Origin: Streptomyces pluripotens
Lineage (GTDB): Bacteria > Actinomycetota > Actinomycetes > Streptomycetales > Streptomycetaceae
Assembly (NCBI RefSeq): GCF_000802245.2
Contig: NZ_CP021080.1
Location: forward strand, 6,696,001-6,760,000
Length of the DNA: 64,000 nucleotides
Direction: 5' to 3'
Shown here: positions 57,188 through 64,000 of the stretch, one piece after another
How positions within the stretch are numbered: position 1 is the first letter of the stretch
Layout of the letters: each line of letters opens with the position of its first letter
The notes under the pieces: generated by a model
What the model was told of the DNA's origin: nothing
The model's database searches: none
Seen by the model: only the letters and a program-made list of their open reading frames with translations
Program-made: the position numbers and the translations under genes

Positions 57188-57664
57188 TCAGGCGCGGGCC
57201 GTCCGGCCGACCGACTCCACTAGGGGGAGCAGCCGGTGCGGAACGCGTTCGCGCAGCGCCACCTCGGTACGGGTGCGCACCACGCCGGGGAGGCTGATCA
57301 GCTTCTGGATGACGTCCTCCAGATGGGCGTTGTCCCGGCCCACCACCCGAGCGAGCAGATCTCCGCCACCGGTGATCGAGAAGGCCTCCACGATTTCCGG
57401 GACGGCCGCAAGTGCGTCCCCCACGTCGTCGAGATGGCCCTGGGTGACCTCGATGTGCACGAACGCGAGCACGGGATGGCCTAGGGCGGCGGGGGACAGG
57501 ACCGGTCCGGTACCGGTGATCACACCGTCACGTTCCATCCGGTCCAGCCGGGCCTGGACCGTGCCTCGTGCCACGCCGAGGACGCGGGCGTACTCGCGCA
57601 CGCTGGTGCGGGGCTGCTCCAGGAGCAGTCGCAGGATGCGGGTGTCGAGTTCGTCCACGGCCAT
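57188..57664 (-). CDS. Lrp/AsnC-family regulator
   Basis: This is a 158-residue feast/famine regulator. The N-terminal HTH (LDTRILRLLLEQPRTSVREY, ARVLGVARGTVQARLDRMER) is followed by a RAM domain (HPVLAFVHIEVTQGHLDDVG, SITGGGDLLARVVGRDNAHL). It starts at the ATG at 57664. It is divergent from the FUSC gene and the space between carries two copies of a CCAATGGCCCA site, one inside a perfect palindrome. Autoregulation and control of the FUSC gene are inferred. Confidence 0.92.
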   Translation of the reverse strand: MAVDELDTRILRLLLEQPRTSVREYARVLGVARGTVQARLDRMERDGVITGTGPVLSPAALGHPVLAFVHIEVTQGHLDDVGDALAAVPEIVEAFSITGGGDLLARVVGRDNAHLEDVIQKLISLPGVVRTRTEVALRERVPHRLLPLVESVGRTARA

Positions 57665-57678
57665 GATGAACGACTGTA

Positions 57679-57778
57679 CCAATGGCCCACCCGACGGATC
57701 GGCACGTCTCCCCACCGACCTGGTCCGTTGGTATCTCGGCCGACAAGGCAACGTGGCCGAAGCTGGGCCAATGGCCCA
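57679..57778. promoter_or_regulatory. paired Lrp-operator-like sites CCAATGGCCCA
   Basis: CCAATGGCCCA is at 57679-57689 and 57768-57778, 89 bases apart. The second is part of the perfect palindrome TGGGCCAATGGCCCA (57764-57778). They flank the spacer between lrp (start 57664) and FUSC (start 57894). Confidence 0.6.
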
Positions 57779-57893
57779 GTGAGTCGGACAGAACTTGATC
57801 CAGCGCCCTCTGTGATGCTCTTATGGACGTGTCGATGGCGCTGCGGACCTCCGCGGCGCCTTTTCTGTGTCGTGTTCCAAGCGGAGGGCAGCA

Positions 57894-59423
57894 GTGCTGA
57901 AGAGGGTGTTCGTGGCTCCGGACCCGGGGCGGGCGCGACTGCGCTTCGCCGCACGGGCCGTCCTCGGCATCGGCCTGGCGGTCGCGGTCTGCCTGAGTGC
58001 CGGATACTCCCTCGTCGGCGCGGTGACCGGCGGCCTCGCCGCGCTGCTCGCACTCTTCACGGTCACCGATCCGACCGTGCGCGGCCAGGCGGTCACCACC
58101 GTGCTGCTGCCCGCCGTGGGAGTGCCGGTGCTGGCAGTCGCGGCCGGCCTGCACGACCACCCCGTGGGGCGCGACCTCGCCTTCCTGGCCGTCGTCGGCG
58201 CCGGCGTGTACGCGCGCCGCTGGGGTCCGCGCGGGCACAGCCTCGGCGTGTTCGCCTTCATGACCTACTACGTGGCCCAGTTCCTGCGCGCCACACCGGA
58301 CCGGCTGCCCGAGCTGTACTCCGCCATCGCGCTCTCTGTCCTCAGCGCTGCCCTGGTGCGTTTCGGCGTGTGGTGCTACGAGCGCCGGCTGGCCCCGGCC
58401 GCAGCCCCCGCCCCGCCCGACGGCACCGGACTGGCCCGGACCACCACACGGCAGGCGGTGCAGGCGACCGCGGGCGCCGGCTTCGCGCTGGTCGTGGGCC
58501 AGCTAGTGTCCGGACAGCGCTGGTACTGGGCCGTCGGGGCCACCTGGTGGATCTTCGTCAACACCACCTCGCGCGGCGAGACTCTGGTGCGCGGCTTCCG
58601 GCGGGTCCTCGGCACGGTGATCGGCATCGCCCTGGGCTTCCTCGTCGCCGTCCCCGTGCACGGCGCGCCCGTCCCAACGGCCGTCCTGGTGACGGTTGCC
58701 GTGTTCGGCATCTTCTACACGGCGGCCGTCTCCTACACGTGGATGATGCTCTGGGTGACCCTGCTCGCCGAACTGCTCTACGGTCTCCTCGGGGTTCTCG
58801 GCCCGGGACTGCTCGCCCTGCGCCTGGCCGAGACCGCTGTGGGAGCGCTGGGGGCCGCGCTCGCCGTGCTGTGCCTCCTGCCGGTCACCACGCACGCCAC
58901 CACCAACGCCTGGATCCAGCGAGCCCTGCGCAGCGTCCATGCCTGTACGGCCGAGGTCGCGGCCTACCCCCAGCCGCCGGGCGTCGCTCGGGCGAGCGGC
59001 ATCCCCCCGATGGGTTCCACCATGGCCGGTGCGGCGCCGCGCGTGGCCGAACTGGAGCAGTTGCTCGGCCGGGTCCGGCTCTCGGTGGCCCCCCTCGTCC
59101 ATCCGCTGAACCCGATGCCGGCCCGCAAACGGCGCGCCCGCCGGGTTCTCGCGCTGCTTGACGACTGCGCCCGCGAGATCCGTGGCCTGGTGGCCGTCGC
59201 GGCCGACCCCCAGGCCTGCCACGACGCCCGTCTGGCCGCCGCCTGCCGACGCGTGGAAGCCGCTGTGGAAGCCCTCACCGCAGGCGGTGCCCGGCCCCCG
59301 CACCATCCTGCCGAGCCACCTGCCGAGCCGGCCCTCGCCCACCTGCACGGCCTGGAACGTGCCCTCGCGGACCTGGCCGAGCCGCTGCGGTCGCCGTCGC
59401 GGTCGCGGCTGGTCGGCGCCTGA
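57894..59423 (+). CDS. FUSC-family (aromatic-acid-exporter-like) membrane protein
   Basis: This is a 509-residue membrane protein. Two halves of hydrophobic helices (AVLGIGLAVAVCLSAGYSLV, VTGGLAALLALFTV, VLLPAVGVPVLAVAAGL; then VVGQLVSGQRWYWAVGATWW, VLGTVIGIALGFLVAVPV, AVLVTVAVFGIFYTAAVSY) separate cytoplasmic regions; the last 150 residues are helical and charged. This fits the FUSC/YccS-AaeB-like group, which exports aromatic acids. The GTG at 57894 behind GGAGGG is preferred over the GTG at 57867. Lrp, divergent, probably regulates it. Confidence 0.85.
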   Translation: MLKRVFVAPDPGRARLRFAARAVLGIGLAVAVCLSAGYSLVGAVTGGLAALLALFTVTDPTVRGQAVTTVLLPAVGVPVLAVAAGLHDHPVGRDLAFLAVVGAGVYARRWGPRGHSLGVFAFMTYYVAQFLRATPDRLPELYSAIALSVLSAALVRFGVWCYERRLAPAAAPAPPDGTGLARTTTRQAVQATAGAGFALVVGQLVSGQRWYWAVGATWWIFVNTTSRGETLVRGFRRVLGTVIGIALGFLVAVPVHGAPVPTAVLVTVAVFGIFYTAAVSYTWMMLWVTLLAELLYGLLGVLGPGLLALRLAETAVGALGAALAVLCLLPVTTHATTNAWIQRALRSVHACTAEVAAYPQPPGVARASGIPPMGSTMAGAAPRVAELEQLLGRVRLSVAPLVHPLNPMPARKRRARRVLALLDDCAREIRGLVAVAADPQACHDARLAAACRRVEAAVEALTAGGARPPHHPAEPPAEPALAHLHGLERALADLAEPLRSPSRSRLVGA

Positions 59424-59598
59424 CCGCTGGGCGCCATCCGGGCGCGGAGCGGGTGGGGGCGTTCCGGGAAGACGCTGACTGCGCAGATGAACCGCGACCG
59501 TGCAAAAGGACCGCCCTGTCGGCCGCCACTTGGTCTAGACCGTCGCAGGTCGACTGCTACCGTCAGCCACGGACTGGCTCGACCGAGAGGGGACAACG

Positions 59599-60636
59599 GT
59601 GGTGCAGGAGGGCAGGGCGGACAGGAGGAGGGCGTTCATCGGCTCGTTCACGGCTGCGGGCGGGCCCGGGCTGGTGACCGCGGAGATTGCGTCGAACAGC
59701 GGGGCGCTCACCCTCGTGGCCGCAGTGAACGTAGTGCCCGACCCCTCCTACCTGGCCCTGTCCCCGGACGGGAACACGCTGTACGTGGTCAGTGAGACCG
59801 CCGAGGGCGCCGTCGCGGCGTACCGGGTCGGCGGGGACCGGCCGGAACCCGCCGGGCCGCCGGTGCCGGTGGACGGCAGTGGCCCCACCCACCTCAGCCT
59901 GTACGCCGGGCACGTGCTGACCGCCAACTATGGCTCGGGAAGCGTTACCGCGGTCCCCGTGCGTCCGGACGGCGGCCTCGCCGCCAAACCCTCCGGAGTC
60001 CTCCGGCACACCGGTTCGGGTCCGCACGACCGGCGCCAGCGCGGTCCGCACGCCCACCAGGTGCAGCCCGACCCCAGTGGCCGCTGGGCCGTCAGTGTCG
60101 ACCTCGGCACGGACTCGGTGCGGGTCTGTGCCCTGGAGCGGGGCGTTCCCGTGCTGCACCGCGAGTTCGCGCTGCGTCCCGGGTCCGGCCCCCGTCATCT
60201 TGCCTTCCACCCGGACGGCGAGCACGCCTACGTGGTCAATGAACTCACCCCGACGGTGACGGTGTGCCGTTGGGACGCGGCGGGTGGTTCTCTGAAGCCG
60301 CTGTCGGAGGTCTCCGTACTGCCGGGCGCTCCGGCCGGTGACGCCTACCCGTCCGGGATCGTGGTGTCGCCCGACGGCCGCTTCGTATGGACCGCGACCC
60401 GTGGCGAGGACGTGCTGTCGGTGCTCGGCGTCGCGCCGGACGGACTCCGGCTGACCGGTACGGTGCCCTGCGGTGGGCACTGGCCACGCGCGCTGGAAGA
60501 GCACGACGGGTTCCTCTACGCCGCCAACGAGCGCTCCGGTGACGTGACCTGGTTCGCCGTCGACGAGGCGACCGGGCGGCCCCAGTATGACGGATCTGTG
60601 CAGGTCACCGCGGCCTCCTGCATCGTTTTCGGCTGA
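59599..60636 (+). CDS. lactonase family protein (6-phosphogluconolactonase-like beta-propeller)
   Basis: This is a 345-residue seven-bladed propeller protein. Repeating blade pieces are visible: PDPSYLALSPDGNTLYVVSE, GSGPTHLSLYAGHVLTANYG, HAHQVQPDPSGRWAVSVDLG, GSGPRHLAFHPDGEHAYVVN and SGIVVSPDGRFVWTATRGED. This is the Pgl/YbhE-like lactonase family, hydrolysing sugar lactones. Start is a GTG at 59599; the N-terminal ten residues are basic. Terminated by the hairpin at 60864. Confidence 0.9.
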   Translation: MVQEGRADRRRAFIGSFTAAGGPGLVTAEIASNSGALTLVAAVNVVPDPSYLALSPDGNTLYVVSETAEGAVAAYRVGGDRPEPAGPPVPVDGSGPTHLSLYAGHVLTANYGSGSVTAVPVRPDGGLAAKPSGVLRHTGSGPHDRRQRGPHAHQVQPDPSGRWAVSVDLGTDSVRVCALERGVPVLHREFALRPGSGPRHLAFHPDGEHAYVVNELTPTVTVCRWDAAGGSLKPLSEVSVLPGAPAGDAYPSGIVVSPDGRFVWTATRGEDVLSVLGVAPDGLRLTGTVPCGGHWPRALEEHDGFLYAANERSGDVTWFAVDEATGRPQYDGSVQVTAASCIVFG

Positions 60637-60788
60637 CCCCCGGCCGCGTTCGGGCGCGCCGACGTGGTCGGGGCGGCCTTGCCGCCTGGGACACCGCTCC
60701 GGCTGAGGGCCGGCTCGGAGTGCCGGCTCTCGGGTGAGTCGCGGGCCGTGAGCAATGCGCCTGCGGTGCGGGCCGCTCCGCTCCGCCC

Positions 60789-60830
60789 GGGAACGCCCGC
60801 CTGGGAACGCCCGCCTGGGAACGCCCGCCC
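60789..60830. repeat. 14-bp tandem repeat, three copies
   Basis: GGGAACGCCCGCCT is repeated at 60789-60802, 60803-60816 and 60817-60830 (last base changed). It lies downstream of the lactonase gene, ahead of the terminator, in non-coding DNA. Confidence 0.85.
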
Positions 60831-60863
60831 GGCCCGGGCGCCGCTCGGTAGCGGAAGGCGGAA

Positions 60864-60890
60864 GGCCCGCTCCGAAGACCGGAGCGGGCC
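60864..60890. terminator. bidirectional terminator between convergent genes
   Basis: GGCCCGCTCCG (60864-60874), loop AAGAC, CGGAGCGGGCC (60880-60890). It serves the lactonase gene from the left and the CbiX-like gene from the right. Confidence 0.85.
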
Positions 60891-60918
60891 CTGAGTCGTC
60901 GGGGCATGCCGTGCGGTG

Positions 60919-61845
60919 TCAGCGGACCGGCGTGCCCTGCGGCTGCTGCGGGGCGATACCCAGCGTCGTCGTGTACTTGGCGAGCGCCAGCTTGCCGATC
61001 GCCGGGTATGCGCCGAGCGCCTCGGCGGTGGCGCAGCCTGCCTCCTCGGCGGCCGCGTTCAGCAGCGCCGGGTCGATTTCCGGACCGATCAGGTACGGGG
61101 CGAGGGCGAGCTGCTGGGAGCCGGCGGAACGCAGTTGCTCGGCGACGGAGGTGATGGAGCCCTCCTGGTCCAGGGCCGCCGCCATCACCGGTACGGCCAG
61201 ACGCGCGGCGAGCAACATGCCGGTGATCCCGGCGGCCTGCACTGCCTCCTCACCACCCACGGAGGCCAGGATGATGCCGTCGGCCGCGGTGGCCACGGTG
61301 AACAGCCGGGCACGGTCGGCGCGCGCCAGCCCCGCCTCGGAAAGCCGCACGTGCAGCGCCTCGGCGAGCAGCGGGTGCGGACCGAGGGCGTCGGTCAGTT
61401 CGGCGGCGACCCGGCTGTCCATCACCGACTGGCGGATCCGCCGCAGCAGGGCGTTGTCCGGACCGGCCACCAACGGGACGACGACGGCGACCGGACCGCT
61501 GGGCTCCTTGACGCCTTCCGCTCCGGCGGCGACGGCCTGCTCATAGCGGGTTGCGCGCTCCTCGGCGGCGTGCGCCAGCACGGACCGGAGAGCGGGGAAC
61601 TCGGTGTCGTCCCCTTCCAGGTACCCGATCCGGGCGTCCAGGCCGGGCAGCTCGGAGCGGGCGATGCTCACGACCTCCTCGGCGAGGCCGCGTGTGGCGG
61701 CGCTGGGCGCACCGGGCACCGCGAGGACGAGCGCGGGCGCGCCCTCGGGAGCCACCAGCGGTTCCGGTCGGCGGTGCCGTCCGGGCTGGCGGGGTCGCGG
61801 CATTCGTACTGGCAGGCCGGACGCGGGTCCAGTGGGGGAACTCAT
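60919..61845 (-). CDS. sirohydrochlorin chelatase-like (CbiX) protein
   Basis: This is a 308-residue protein of the CbiX/SirB two-module fold. LVLAVPGAPSAATRGLAEEV stands where other members have HGS/HGT, so the first metal-binding His is absent here. SGPVAVVVPLVAGPDNALLR is the typical PLLL/YH loop without His, LGPHPLLAEALHVRLSEAGL keeps HPLL, and AAEQL-type helix plus LALAPYLIGPEIDPALL belong to the second half. Some actinobacterial members are annotated chelatase although the metal site is incomplete; activity is doubtful. Start ATG at 61845. Confidence 0.8.
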   Translation of the reverse strand: MSSPTGPASGLPVRMPRPRQPGRHRRPEPLVAPEGAPALVLAVPGAPSAATRGLAEEVVSIARSELPGLDARIGYLEGDDTEFPALRSVLAHAAEERATRYEQAVAAGAEGVKEPSGPVAVVVPLVAGPDNALLRRIRQSVMDSRVAAELTDALGPHPLLAEALHVRLSEAGLARADRARLFTVATAADGIILASVGGEEAVQAAGITGMLLAARLAVPVMAAALDQEGSITSVAEQLRSAGSQQLALAPYLIGPEIDPALLNAAAEEAGCATAEALGAYPAIGKLALAKYTTTLGIAPQQPQGTPVR

Positions 61846-62010
61846 GGCGTCGCATGTTACTGGCTTCCTGGCTTCCTCCGTTCGGGGAGGGTGCAGGTGA
61901 GCGGTATCCGTCCGGTTTTGTCTGATGAGTTACGGACGAGCGACACGTGTTCCGGGCACGTGCCCGGAACACGGGCTGACAAGAGGGGTCCATCCGTTGT
62001 TGGCGGTTCC

Positions 62011-62985
62011 TCATTCCGTCTCAGTGCGCACCACGTACAGCATCGTCGGGTCACCCGGCAGAGCGAGCCGACCGGTCGACAGGTCGGTCGCGATCCGTAC
62101 CGAGCCGTGCAAGGGGTCGCCCTCGGCCGGCACCTGCCGTGCGTGGGGTAGCTGTGCCGCCAACTCCTCGCGCAGAGGAACGAGGAGGGCGTCGCCCAGC
62201 CTGAAGAGGCCACCGGTGAGTGCCACTTCGGGTTCTCCTCCGGCCGGGCACACGGCCAGGGCGGAATCGGCCATGTGCCGGGCCGCGGTGCGCAGGAGGT
62301 CCGCTGCGACGGGATCGTGCACGGCGCATGCGGCCACTTCGGGCGCGAAGGAGGCCAGCAGGGCAGGCCGGTCGGTGCGTGGATAGAGCAGGCTGGGGAG
62401 CCCGTGCACCGGGCCGAACCGATCTTCCGTGCGGGCCAGCAGTGGTGCGGAGCCGCCGGCGCGACCGTCGTGGGCGCGCAGTGCCGCTTCCAGACCAGCC
62501 CGTCCGATCCAGGCGCCGCTGCCGCAGTCGCCCAGCAGATGTCCCCAGCCGTCGGCCCGCCGCCAGCCCGTCAGGTCGGTGCCGATGGCGATCAGTCCGG
62601 TTCCTGCGGCGAGGACCGCGCCCGGGCGGGGGCCGAGCGCGCCTACGTAGGCGGTGACGGCGTCGGCGGCCAGCGCCACGTCCCGTACCCCCAACTCCCG
62701 CGCGAGGGCGTCGGGAAGTTCAGCGCGCAGGGCGCCTCCGAGGGTGGCGAATCCGGCGGCGCCGACGACGGCCGTGGTCGGCCCGCTGACCCCGGCCTCC
62801 GCCGTCAGCGCTCGGACCAGCGGGACGAGTTGCGTCATCAGATGCGCGGGATCGATGCCTCGTGCACCCGTGCGGAGGGGTTCCCGGGTCTCCCGCAGGG
62901 CAGCGGGCTCCCGGCCCGGGATCCCGACGGCGATCCGGAGGCCGGAACCGCCGGAGTCCACGGCGAGGTAGCTGGGCACGCTCAC
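62011..62985 (-). CDS. BadF/BadG-type ATPase, N-acetylglucosamine-kinase-like
   Basis: This is a 324-residue ASKHA kinase. YLAVDSGGSGLRIAVGIPG is the phosphate-1 motif, AVLAAGTGLIAIGTDLTGW the second, and GWGHLLGDCGSGAWIGRAGL the conserved NAGK/BadF loop with DxGSG; PEVALTGGLFRLGDALL is the adenosine motif. Such proteins phosphorylate amino sugars. The GTG start at 62985 overlaps the TGA of the broken uracil-DNA glycosylase by four bases, which suggests former translational coupling. Confidence 0.87.
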   Translation of the reverse strand: MSVPSYLAVDSGGSGLRIAVGIPGREPAALRETREPLRTGARGIDPAHLMTQLVPLVRALTAEAGVSGPTTAVVGAAGFATLGGALRAELPDALARELGVRDVALAADAVTAYVGALGPRPGAVLAAGTGLIAIGTDLTGWRRADGWGHLLGDCGSGAWIGRAGLEAALRAHDGRAGGSAPLLARTEDRFGPVHGLPSLLYPRTDRPALLASFAPEVAACAVHDPVAADLLRTAARHMADSALAVCPAGGEPEVALTGGLFRLGDALLVPLREELAAQLPHARQVPAEGDPLHGSVRIATDLSTGRLALPGDPTMLYVVRTETE

Positions 62986-63452
62986 GGCAGTCGCCAATCC
63001 ACGGGCTGTCCTCCGTGCTGGATCAGCAGGTCGTTGGCGCGGCTGAACGGGCGCGAGCCGAAGAATTCGCGGTCGGCCGACGTGGGGGAGGGGCGCGTGA
63101 ATTCCCCCGATGGCAGATTGTCCAGCCACGGACGCAGCGTGCGGGTGTCACGCCCCCACAGGATGGACGCCCGCAGCAGGCCGCGCGCGACCAGCGCCCG
63201 GATCGTCCGCTCGGTGACCTCCTCCCAGCCCGTGCCGGGGTGCGCACCCGGGGTGCTGCGCCGCACGGTGGAGAGCGCCCTGTTGAGCAGCAGCACACCC
63301 TGCGCTATCCACGGAGAGTGATCGCCGTTGGGCTGCTGGGACAGACCCAGCTGGTGGTTCAGCTCGCGGAAGAAGTTGATCAAGCTCGGGGGCAGCGGGC
63401 GCACGTCCGACGCGACTGAGAACGACAGTCTCGCTGCGTGTGCGGGAGTTCC
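62982..63452 (-). pseudogene. C-terminal uracil-DNA glycosylase fragment (family 1)
   Basis: The minus strand gives LSFSVASDVRPLPPSLINFF, NGDHSPWIAQGVLLLNRALS, ILWGRDTRTLRPWLDN, HPSP-like RPSPTSADREFFGSRPFSRA, and QPVDWRLP to the stop at 62982. That is the C-terminal two thirds of a UDG; the catalytic GQDPYP loop and everything before it are missing upstream of GTPAHAARLSF. The DNA-intercalation loop HPSP reads RPSP. The frame continues open upstream but not as UDG. A different, intact copy begins at 63682 on the plus strand. Confidence 0.85.
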
Positions 63453-63488
63453 GAGGTGTCGGCATGCAGGACGAAGGGCTGACCAGGC

Positions 63489-63605
63489 ATGATGACCATG
63501 ACGGAGTGGCTTGAGCACGGGATGCACCAAGATTCCCTCCTTCCCGGTGACCGGTTGCGCGAACTGCTCGACCGTCTCGAAGACCTCGACGAGGAGGAAG
63601 AGTAG
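63489..63605 (+). CDS. possible 38-residue small protein
   Basis: From ATG 63489 (or 63492, 63498) the frame reads MTEWLEHGMHQDSLLPGDRL and RELLDRLEDLDEEEE, then TAG. It is a helical acidic peptide with an Asp/Glu tail, not Arg-rich as most shadow frames here are. AAGGG stands 14 bases upstream. It may be the tail of a lost gene or a real small protein. Confidence 0.4.
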   Translation: MMTMTEWLEHGMHQDSLLPGDRLRELLDRLEDLDEEEE

Positions 63606-63681
63606 CGCCGGTAGGGGCCCTGGTGCGTAGGGCCTGTTGGCTTGTGCAGGGCTTCGGTGCATGCCGGTAGAGTGACGCGCT

Positions 63682-64000
63682 GTGGCACCACGACCCTTGC
63701 ACGAACTTGTTGAAGCAGGCTGGGCGAAGGCTCTCGAACCTGCAGCCGAACGCATCGCGGCCATGGGGGACTTCCTCCGGGCCGAGATAGCGGCCGGCCG
63801 GACCTACCTTCCGGCCGGGGCGAATGTCCTGCGGGCCTTCCAGCAGCCGTTCGATGACGTCCGTGTCCTGATCGTCGGCCAGGATCCCTACCCCACGCCG
63901 GGGATGGCGATCGGGTTGAGTTTCGCGGTGGCGCCCGAGGTGCGTTCGCTGCCCGGCAGTTTGGAGAACATCTTCCGGGAGATGCACTCCGACCTGGGCC
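63682..64000 (+). CDS. ung: uracil-DNA glycosylase, 3' end beyond window
   Basis: From GTG 63682 the frame reads [20 protein letters not shown] and goes through [20 protein letters not shown] (catalytic water-activating Asp in GQDPYP) and [20 protein letters not shown] before the window ends at residue 106. This is a family 1 UDG that removes uracil from DNA in base-excision repair. It differs from the broken copy at 62982, so two ung lineages were once side by side, in opposite directions. Confidence 0.9.
   Translation, partial: MAPRPLHELVEAGWAKALEPAAERIAAMGDFLRAEIAAGRTYLPAGANVLRAFQQPFDDVRVLIVGQDPYPTPGMAIGLSFAVAPEVRSLPGSLENIFREMHSDLG

Overview
The window looks like Streptomyces chromosome: very high G+C with strongly G/C third codon positions, GTG and TTG starts, Tat and lipobox signals, a conservon-type GTPase, DUF317, DUF5709 and DUF5997 proteins, and SpoIIE-type phosphatases. 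The mix of housekeeping genes with many decayed genes suggests a chromosome arm near a core/arm boundary. No rRNA, tRNA or CRISPR array was found.

Layout. 0-7.2 kb is a graveyard of gene fragments (IS1380 and IS3 pieces, a headless HAD hydrolase, a cut DUF317 protein, a Ser/Thr kinase pseudogene, a DNA methyltransferase stub, two aldehyde dehydrogenase remnants). Inside it sit three intact genes: a secreted SGNH lipase, a DEAD-box helicase and a GNAT acetyltransferase. 7.7-14 kb holds RNase J, an acetaldehyde-dehydrogenase-type ALDH with its GAF regulator upstream, and a Tat-exported amidase. 14.9-18.9 kb is a xylose module: xylA divergent from xylB and a ROK repressor. 19.6-25 kb holds small and hypothetical proteins, an MpaB-type oxygenase, a methyltransferase and two displaced conservon parts (CvnD, CvnB). 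25.3-26.4 kb is a collapsed epimerase/glycosyltransferase pair. 26.5-38.8 kb is mostly conserved: TesB, a Ski2-like helicase, a membrane hydrolase, zinc-free L31 carrying a 7-residue duplication, a MarR/ABC exporter pair with a clear shared operator, an MltG paralogue, a flavin monooxygenase, YjbQ, and two coupled lipoproteins that look like a DsbD lacking its membrane domain.

39-54 kb is the accessory core: a lanthipeptide synthetase remnant, a chagasin-like lipoprotein, a large secreted protein, a four-gene translationally coupled operon (O-methyltransferase, acyl-CoA ligase, SDR, VOC-fold-like protein), a SpoIIE phosphatase with a one-base frameshift near its end, a type III polyketide synthase, a LuxR regulator and a DUF4132-like pseudogene. 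54-64 kb returns to ordinary genes: DUF5997 with a LysR-like protein, an MFS exporter, Lrp divergent from FUSC with repeated operator-like sites, a lactonase, a sirohydrochlorin-chelatase-like protein, a BadF/NagK-type kinase, a broken uracil-DNA glycosylase and the start of an intact one.

The best candidates for something undescribed are the coupled operon at 43.4-47.45 kb, the orphan type III PKS beside a LuxR regulator, and the split DsbD-like lipoprotein pair. Functions come from motif recognition only; no database search was run.
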